Assembly: GCA_021234155.1 (NCBI GenBank)
Contig: JAJEKV010000523.1
Span: 96,368 to 160,367 of the forward strand
From: Isoetes taiwanensis
Taxonomy: Eukaryota; Streptophyta; Lycopodiopsida; Isoetales; Isoetaceae
Length of the DNA stretch: 64,000 nt
Reading direction: 5' to 3'
A model generated the notes under the pieces. It saw only the letters and a list, made by a program, of their open reading frames with translations, was not told the DNA's origin and searched no databases. Below are positions 57,131 to 64,000 of the stretch, piece by piece (within the stretch, counting starts at the first letter, position 1; each line of letters opens with the position of its first letter). The translations under genes were made by a program, and so were the position numbers.

Positions 57131-58387
57131 ATTTTGGAGATCGGCACATGCGCACATTCCCCGAATCTCCCTTGTAGCATTTGCACATAAAATTTTCCTG
57201 GTGCTTTGTCCCAATAGCGGTATATGATGATCCATTGCATCTTCTTTTTTTGGATGTGCAAGAACTACATAATTTGAGAACGACTTCTTAAGCGGAGTCA
57301 TGTATTTGTAGCTCTGAATCAGCGTACCAAGTATCGGTGATACAATCGGATGCATCGTCTATTGCCATGCGGCTATATTCTTGACTTGTGAGTCATCCCG
57401 GACAAAGCCCCTTGGTTGCAACTTCTTCTTTTGCTTCCTCGGCTATATCACGCATGATGAACATTTTCCCTTTTGTTGGAGGCGGGCCTTCGGCAATCCT
57501 TAGCGGATGTCGGTCTTTTTTTGACATACGTAACAAAGTGGCCTTGGTTGATCAAACTTCCCCTTTTTGGATTGTCTTCTTGATTACGCAACCATGAGGG
57601 TCTCGGTATTAATTTGCTTGCTTTGTTGCTTCAGAAGTACCTCGGCTTTTAGCCTCTCTAGAGCCTTCTCAAAGGGTAATCGGATAATCTACCCTCCATA
57701 TTCACCCGCGATCCCTTCAAAGGATCTTTGGCAAGCTGTTTAATAGCATGCAAACTTTTTTCTTCTTCTTGCATGGCTATTCACGTGGATGCCGGTTAGA
57801 TCCGACAATTCTTTCATAAGCACATATGCTCCACAAAATCTCCTCCTTCATTCGGTTGAAGGCCATACAATTTTTTTTCTTAATGCGGGGCGATTTCACC
57901 CTTCATCCAGGGCATAATGACTCATCAAGATTCTCCATACTTCATATGCGGATGAAGCTCCTCTCCTAGAGTCTTCTTTGGGGTTTCATCAAGACTTCAC
58001 GCACATGATTGAAAGCGAGCTTCCGGTCTTTCTCGGCAAAGTCTCGTTCTATATCCCTTGCGAAGCATTCGGCATCCTTACCGCGACTTCCTCCGGATTC
58101 GTGCGGCATTCTGAAGTGACCCAGTTTCACTTCTCCGGGGGTTGAGGGTACACCGCGACTTTCCAAAGCGCCTTGTCTTCAATATCATCGTATCTTCCAC
58201 TTCCATATCGAAAATCCTTTCGGTAAAGCGTGGGATCAAAGCGCCACTCATATGCGCTCAAGGTCCCATTTGTAACAACGGCAAAAGTCCATGGTGACAG
58301 AAGAATGATCAAAGAAATCTGGCGAAATGGAATAATCGAACCCTTGCGTAGGGGCGGAACTTCTGAATTTAGCACCAGTGGGCCCAT
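57130..58387 (-). pseudogene. Copia gag and protease region
   Basis: The ATG at 58387 starts MGPLVLNSE, lies inside the primer-binding site, and opens an 86-codon frame. Further segments give IIRLPFEKALERLKAEVLLK (about 57690-57630) and the zinc knuckle start CYVCQKKTDI (about 57535-57505). An LSVSRLTMRVLE-type stretch marks the pre-integrase part (57355-57089). The protease DSG motif is damaged. Confidence 0.75.
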
Positions 58388-58391
58388 AACC
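58378..58391 (-). promoter_or_regulatory. Copia primer-binding site matching the anticodon arm of initiator tRNA-Met
   Basis: The minus strand GGTTATGGGCCCAC adjoins the LTR end with no gap. The plus strand GTGGGCCCATAACC is identical to the anticodon stem-loop of plant initiator tRNA-Met (GTGGGCCCATAACCC) and not to its 3' acceptor end. This is the half-tRNA priming known from Drosophila copia and yeast Ty5. Confidence 0.88.
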
Positions 58392-58603
58392 TATAACAAT
58401 TTAATCTGATTATAGAAAACACTTGTAACAACAAATGGACTCAAGAACTTGGTAATATTTCATTGAATCGATTTTCTTTAAATTACACAATGCTTCATAA
58501 TTCAGAATTTGAACTCAAAAGGGGTAATTTAGGCAAAAGCTGCTACAATTTAGGACCGAGAACTTCTACTTGGCATAGCAAGGAATCATTTAATATTCTA
58601 ACA
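58392..58603 (-). repeat. Copia 5' LTR
   Basis: 212 bp, starts TGTTAGAATATT at 58603 and ends TTGTTATA at 58392. Target-site duplication CATAC lies outside. Confidence 0.92.
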
Positions 58604-58608
58604 CATAC

Positions 58609-60055
58609 GGTGTTGTCTTGATTTTCAATTCGCCAACAATGTCTTGATTCTATGATAAAACCAGTTATGCAATTCTAATGCTATTTCGATCATTAATCAG
58701 GTTGCAAAATGCACACAAAATTGGGTTATTTGTTATCGGATCCACCTCTCGGGCGGTTATGCATAACCGTTCTAAAACCAAAACCAAAACCGGATATTCA
58801 TTGTATAAGGATTTTAAATTATCCTCATGTCATTATTCTCGGCTCCCGCGACGGTTTAGGTTTAATGCCCCGCATTTTGATTTTAGTCCCCTTAGGGCCA
58901 ATTTTTTCAATTAATGGTCGCTCTTCTTATAAAAGGAATAACATTATACTCTGAACTCACTCCATGCTTTCGTGATCATTTCATGAGCTGCCTTGTAATC
59001 GGGCGGTGGTCATCATAGTGCTTTAAATTAATGGTTAATCAATTCTCACTAAGAAAGGGTTTACTTTTGCTCCCATACCCTTCTTTCTACTGAAGTACAT
59101 ATCTTTGCCTTTGCATAAAAAGCGTGATCATCATAAAACCAATATTTAATTAAAGGTTGATTATTCTTATGAAGGAAACTTAGGAAGACACATCCCTTTG
59201 TTCTTTGCAAAATCGGCAATGTTTTCTTAAAATGCTTAAAGGGCTGAAGCTCTCATGCAATCAACTCAAAACATTCAATTGCTACTCATAACAACCTAAT
59301 TGTTGTGGCTCCGGTCCTGAATTCTTATTAGAAAATCAATCTTGTAGTCACTTTATGTGCTCTCGGGGAATAATATTTCAACTTTACATTTCTAGATTTG
59401 TTATGTTCTATGAAAGCTTGATAGAATGCCACAAATGATGCATTTGTCTCGAGCTTACATTACTACAATTCTCTAACATATGCGGAAATGTGTTATTACT
59501 ATCGTAACATTGAAGAAATCATTGAACATTGTACTTATATAGATTTTTGTCTCCACCATTACCTTTATTAGTCTTTTAGCTTACGCTGACAAAAAGCCCG
59601 GCAACCTTTGGAGCTTATGCCTAAATCCATCAATGATGAAGCTTACACTTGAAAAGGCCCGACAATCTTTGGGCACTTTTCTAGTTATATATATAAACAC
59701 ACTTTGATGTGTGGGACACATCGGTTGCTCCCTTTTCCATGCGACTTGTCAAATTCGGGGGTTAAATCTCCCGGGCACATATTTATCCACATCCGGTTTG
59801 CTCCCTTTCCATGCGGGCTATCAAATTTGAGGCGTTAAATCTAGGCCATATATTTAGATGTGTGTACATACATGGGGGCATGCACCCCATCTATGAACCC
59901 GTCGGATCAAGAAATCATAGCCTTTGATTTTTTGTAAGGAAAGGTGCAAGGAAGGTTCCTTAAATGTGATTTGGTGTAACATATCTTAGGCGTTAGATCA
60001 AAAGGTTAGGATAAATCCTAGCCATTAAGTTTTTATATTAAATTACATTTTTCTT
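58609..60055. other. No gene recognised; about 70-bp tandem duplication
   Basis: Mostly AT-rich sequence. Between about 59725 and 59863 a unit with 'gctccctttccatgcg', 'tcaaatt' and 'gttaaatct' occurs twice. Confidence 0.5.
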
Positions 60056-60119
60056 TTTTAAATGAGGAGAGGTGACATCCTCATTAATAAAAAATGTACT
60101 AAGGTGGCAAAAGCATTTA

Positions 60120-60880
60120 TTGCAAGGGAATCTTTTGAATCTGGTGGAATCCAATGAACCTTACCGTGAAATCTTACTTGAAATCTATGGTACACTAAGA
60201 ATCTAGGGGAATCTTCTTGGGATCTTTGAGAATCTAAAGAATCTTTAGGAATCACAAAGAGAATCTTTGCGAACCTAGAGGAATCTAGTAGAATCTTCAT
60301 AAATCTTTGAGAATCTGGGGAACCTTGATGGAATGTTAGAGAATCTAATAGAATCTACATAGAATCTTGGGGAATCTATGGGAATCTTGGGAGAATCTAG
60401 AATCTATGGGAATCTTCATAAAATTTTTGAGAATCTAGGGAGTCTTAGAAAATCTAAAAGGAATCTTCTTAGAATTTTCACGAAATATGGTAATTTAAAA
60501 GAATCTAGAGGAATCTTTGGTGGGATCTTGAGGAATCTCAATATAACCTTAGGAATCTAGTGGAATCTCAAAAGGATCTTTGATAATCTAGGGGAATCTT
60601 CATGGGATCTTAGAAAATCTTGGAGAATCAACATAGAATCACGGGGATCCATGGGATTCTTGAGAGAATCTTTGAGAATCTAGGGTGTCCTCATAAGATG
60701 TAAGGGAAGCTAAGGGAATCTAGATAGATTCTTGAGGAATCTATAGGAATCTTAGGATAGTCTTTGAAAATTTTGGGGAATCTCAAGAGAATCTTAGGGA
60801 CTATAGGAATCTCAAGAGGATCTATGGGAATGCGGGGGATCTTCATAGAATACTTGAGAATCTAGGAAATCACTTCCACC
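60120..60880 (-). repeat. GGAATCT minisatellite at locus C
   Basis: Dozens of units of about 12 and 24 bp built on '(g)gaatctt' and 'gaatctagggg' fill about 750 bp, directly 3' of the locus C ORF on the minus strand. Open frames through it are repeat translations. Confidence 0.9.
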
Positions 60881-60884
60881 TTCT

Positions 60885-61530
60885 AGGTTAGGGTTGAAGT
60901 CTTCGTCATCAGAGTCATCGGAGGAGGCGGAAATTGGTCATTTGCCCGTTCATGATGATGACCTTGGCGTTGGGGTCTTCTTCGTCTTTCTCTTGGGCTC
61001 CTCCACGTGTTTGCCCTTTTTCTTCTTCTTTTTCCTCGGCCTCCTTGGCCTCCTTTTCCCTCCCTCTTCCTCTTCTTCTCATGCTTTTTCTTCTCTCGGC
61101 AGTTCTTTTAGCCTCATGCGGCAGTCCAAGCTTCAAGCTGTTCTTCCTTCGGTCGGCTCGGGGGTTGGCTCCCTCTCTTCTTCTGTACTTTGGTCTCCGC
61201 TCTTGCTCTCGACTTTTCTTGCTTCTCCTTCTCCATATGCTCGATTGTACTCTGCGGATTTTCGTGTCGCCTTCTATTTCCTCGAGAGCACTTACGTGAG
61301 CCTCCGGTGCACCTCGATGTCTCTATCGTCTATCGATCTATCTCACGGTGATGATGTTGGCGGGTTCTCTTGTGATCCTGCTGGGATCCTCCTCGTGATG
61401 CTCCTCCAAAGCTGTCTCCTGGCTTGGTGAAGGTTGGTCTTCTCATGAGAGCGCTCCAGCATCTCCTGCGGTTGGGCCAGTTTGTATTCTCGTCGGGGGA
61501 GTGGGGTGAGTCACGTTTGGTCCTCGCCAT
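60885..61530 (-). pseudogene. Locus C: highly charged TE-type ORF (MARTK family)
   Basis: The ATG at 61530 begins MARTKRDSPHSPDENTN and runs 66 codons before a stop. Other frames continue with a dense Lys/Arg/Glu tract (KSMRRRGRGREKEAKEAEEK, about 61080-61020). The end DDSDDEDFNPN-type acidic segment (about 60920-60890) runs into the minisatellite. It shares its first five residues and its charged composition with locus B, and the same upstream order of LTR, leader block, two hairpins and TATA box. It appears shorter than the locus B ORF. No enzymatic motif was found. Confidence 0.5.
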
Positions 61531-61629
61531 GTTTTTCGTCTCGTCGATGGGAGAGGTCAGGCGCCCAAAATTACCTCGGCGGGAGCAATTTTCTAAACAG
61601 GAAACCTACAAATGAGGAGGGGTCTAGGT

Positions 61630-61639
61630 CTATTTATAG
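61630..61639 (-). promoter_or_regulatory. Internal TATA box CTATAAATAG of locus C
   Basis: Minus-strand decamer 100 nt upstream of the ATG at 61530, identical to those of loci A and B. Confidence 0.65.
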
Positions 61640-61705
61640 TTTGGGTGTGCCAAGGCACCTATTAACCTATGATATATGCTTACTTCGGACTTTTCTAATC
61701 CATTG

Positions 61706-61773
61706 GTCTCACGGTGATTGTGCTGGGAGGCAAAACCAATTTTTGGTTTTGGGTGCGAAGCATACCATGAGAC
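61706..61773. repeat. Locus C hairpin 1
   Basis: Outer arms GTCTCA and TGAGAC, inner arms CAAAACCAA and TTGGTTTTG. The inner stem sequence has nothing in common with loci A and B. Confidence 0.85.
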
Positions 61774-61919
61774 ATTGGCGACGTCTTGACTAAATTGTAT
61801 GATTTCTAGACATGTTCTTAGGGGTATAACATACAGATCTAACTAATTCTTACCTTAAAACTCGATTCGGCATGTTAGTTTGTTAAAATTCAGCATGTTT
61901 CAAGGTGATTATGGCCTAT

Positions 61920-61992
61920 GTCTCACGGTGTCTTATTTGGGAGGCAAAACCAAAAATTTGGTTTTTGGCACAGGCACATACTGGAGTGAGAC
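61920..61992. repeat. Locus C hairpin 2
   Basis: Outer arms GTCTCAC and GTGAGAC, inner arms CAAAACCAAA and TTTGGTTTTTG. It lies 214 nt from hairpin 1 (start to start). Confidence 0.88.
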
Positions 61993-62081
61993 CTTTGCTA
62001 CTTTAGGTCAAAATTTATTCAACTTTTTAGTTTTTAGTTTTCTTGGTTCTTCAATTCTTCTAACTGTTACTAGCTTAGCAT

Positions 62082-62130
62082 ATACTACAAAAATGAGAAA
62101 AAAAATTTCCCACTTTTTGGGGTTTGAGAA
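62082..62130 (-). promoter_or_regulatory. Leader block of locus C
   Basis: Homologous to 32350-32395 of locus B ('actacaa.aatgagaaaaa', 'tcccactttttggggttt'), at the equivalent place between LTR and hairpins. Confidence 0.5.
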
Positions 62131-62204
62131 TCCTACTAAGTTAGTACTAAGGGGAACAATTGATACTTTGCTCTTGGTCACCAGAACATAGCTACGTCTG
62201 CTTG

Positions 62205-63775
62205 TGTGATGCCCCCCTACTGCATTATCACGGTTTTGCACTCCGTATACAAATAGGGAGGATTCATCCCCATACCGGCTCCCGCGGCGATACAAGGCCC
62301 TCCCGCGTGTCCCTTTGTAACCTTGATGAGTTCGATTGGGAAGAATGAAGGGTCATTTTACCACATCTCCCGCCGGGGGCCTACCTAAGCTGCTGAGCGT
62401 AAACATACATGTTAGTATACAACATCAACATCCGTGTCCATCCACGAAGAATGGCTCATCACATATATGCATGAAGCGGATATCCGGCACACATATAGGA
62501 GTTCCTACCCAAGGCTCGGACTTCGAGGGATGGCCCGGCGGCTTGGGCCTCGAAGTCATTTGCGGGCAGAATTCATGGCAATGGATTTGGTGGCAATAGA
62601 AACATAAGCTTGGGGTAGTCCACTCCATCCGCCCCTCCCACATTGCACACTGCGAGTGGGGTTGAAAAGTGTTGGGACATTGGTGTAGCCCTCCGGGATG
62701 CATAGCCAAGGGGCTATTCACGGGTTGCATCTCCGAGTTCAGATGGTGGTAGGGATCACTCCCACGCAGATCTACATCTTTGACTCAGGTGACTAGAGGG
62801 CCTTACCCGTGCTTTCGACTTGAACTCCATGGAAGGTGTCCACCACCCAAAGAGTGTCGAACCCATGCAAAGCCCTCCGCGTGTGAGAGCGTGGGTGCAG
62901 TGCACAATAGTCCCCAATAGGCCTTACTACGGGAGGAATGATCATGAGTCGGGCATGAACCTCCTTGTAAGCGGTCGGCCTTCACCCACAACGGTGTGGT
63001 TCTTGTACCAGACGGCAATTTATGGAGTGCATTAAAGGGGCTAGCTAGAAGCATCAACTACCGGGCTTTGGGTTTCTACCCCCTTCCCAATACAATGAGT
63101 CCCGAGAGATACATCATCCATACATATCGCAGAGAAGAACTAAAAGAACAAGATCTAATCTAAATCCGCGAGTTGGGTTCTTTAGTTGGGGCTCGACTAT
63201 CTGGGGATCTAGATGGCTGCTATGGGCAATTTAATAGGCTAAACCTACTTATTCAATGCACGGGAGGCGATTTAGACTATTAAATTGACAAAATACGATC
63301 CTTGGCTGGCTCCTCCTCCTTTCGAACTGCGACCATACTGGCGACTGCTAGAAGGTGAAGCTAGAAGGGGGATGATGAGCTAGAATTCAGAGCAGAGTTT
63401 GGGAGGGTGGGTTTGGCTCTGGAGCAAGTAAAAGCGAGTCCTAGAATGCTATGGGACGAAAAATAGCAAGTTAAAGGTTTCTACCTATATAGACTAAAGG
63501 TTAGGGCTAGGGTTTCCCATTATCTCTTTAAGCATGTGGGATAATTGGGTGTGTACTGCCTTTATTAACTAGGTGGCGTGTCCACATGGGTAAGTGTGTA
63601 CACTTGGATAAATGTGCACATGGGTAAATGTGCACATGAATAATCTTACACACCTTGCAATTTGCCCCTAGGGTCTACACGCTTAGCTACCTGCGTCGTA
63701 CGTCGGTCGGGGATGGCGTGTGTGGCGTGGCAAGGCGATGCGATATCGTCTTGGGGCCGGTATCATGGCGTCCTG
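62205..63775 (-). mobile_element. Locus C LTR
   Basis: It aligns along its length with the locus B LTR (32496-34082). The inner end 'gcttgtgtgatgcccc' corresponds to 'gcttgtggcgtcccc' of locus B. A TATA-like CTATATAG occurs at about 63487-63494, with a preceding 'agggctagggttt' block. The outer end near 63775 is approximate ('ggtatcatggcgtc'). The initiator-tRNA primer-binding site is decayed here. Confidence 0.65.
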
Positions 63776-64000
63776 ATCTTATTAGGTGAATTCACTTTAT
63801 CCTCGACCAGGTGCGGTGTGAAGATGTGACCAATAGCGGTATTTGTGCGAATCACATGCGTGGGGCTTGCCTCTATTTTCGGCCATATTATCAATTCTTT
63901 GCTTGAATGTTGGCCATCAATTTTTGCAAAGGGGTGACCATGATTGTTACATGGTTGGCGAGGCATATCGGGTCCCTGCCTTCTAGATGGGACTCTACCC
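63776..64000. other. No feature recognised
   Basis: Sequence beyond the locus C LTR to the window end. It has one minus-strand open frame of 67 codons without recognised content. Confidence 0.4.

Larger units (their letters stand above)
53993..58603 (-). mobile_element. Ty1/copia LTR retrotransposon, full length, decayed (4.6 kb)
   Basis: LTRs at 53993-54232 and 58392-58603 begin TGTTAGAATATT and end TTGTTATA on the minus strand. The 5-bp duplication CATAC flanks the element at 53988-53992 and 58604-58608. In order from 58391 downward it has a primer-binding site, gag with zinc knuckle, a protease/pre-integrase part, integrase, reverse transcriptase, RNase H end and a polypurine tract. All domains are frameshifted. 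The gene order gag-protease-integrase-reverse transcriptase is diagnostic of copia. Confidence 0.95.

Noticed and set aside
58378-58391. Fragment of an initiator tRNA-Met gene
   Set aside because: Only the anticodon arm matches. Its position directly at the LTR end and the lack of the other arms make it a primer-binding site.
60894-61430. 178-codon plus-strand open frame rich in Ser/Phe/Leu
   Set aside because: It is the antisense shadow of the Lys/Arg/Glu-rich minus-strand ORF of locus C, which has the ATG, TATA box and related copy at locus B.
61516-61530. MARTK start resembling histone H3
   Set aside because: Only the first five residues match. The next residues and the rest of the ORF at loci B and C have no histone fold sequence.

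Overview
The window looks like intergenic DNA of a land plant with a large, repeat-rich nuclear genome. Three kinds of evidence point there: broken intron-containing host genes with plant-type matches (an inositol monophosphatase/L-galactose-1-phosphate phosphatase, an AHL-type PPC domain, a pectinesterase), plant-type Ty3/gypsy, Ty1/copia and LINE elements, and dense AT-rich tandem repeats. No intact host gene, rRNA, tRNA, CRISPR or bacterial-type operon was seen. The species cannot be named from the sequence.

Layout. 1-5.1 kb is gene-derived: an AHL-like exon, ten exons of a decayed inositol monophosphatase gene and further splice-bounded open stretches, all on the minus strand. 5.4-12.6 kb is mostly tandem-repeat DNA with one zinc-knuckle ORF1/gag-like fragment. 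12.6-19.9 kb holds decayed TE-type ORFs, including locus A of an unusual family. 21.8-24.0 kb is a terminal-inverted-repeat DNA transposon filled with a minisatellite. 26.9-29.0 kb is a minus-strand LINE. 29.2-34.1 kb is locus B of the unusual family. 34.2-45.1 kb is a complete but frameshifted gypsy element (TSD ATGAT) inserted into a second minus-strand LINE. 46.5-54.0 kb has CACTA-like ends around a pectinesterase fragment and a plus-strand LINE. 54.0-58.6 kb is a complete but decayed copia element (TSD CATAC). 60.1-63.8 kb is locus C of the unusual family.

The most interesting signal is the family seen at loci A (17.8-19.9 kb), B (29.2-34.1 kb) and C (60.1-63.8 kb), all on the minus strand. 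B and C share a long LTR of about 1.6 kb; B also has a primer-binding site matching the 3' end of initiator tRNA-Met. All three loci carry, in order, two tandem long hairpins about 200-215 nt apart, a TATA box (CTATAAATAG) 99-109 nt upstream of an ATG, and a highly charged ORF without recognisable pol. In B and C the ORF is followed by a locus-specific minisatellite. The hairpin sequences of C differ from those of A and B while position, spacing and fold are kept, so structure rather than sequence appears conserved.

Nearly every coding stretch carries single-base frameshifts, while duplications such as the TSDs and hairpins are well kept. This could reflect element age, or residual indel errors in the assembly. 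Coordinates of decayed genes are therefore approximate.
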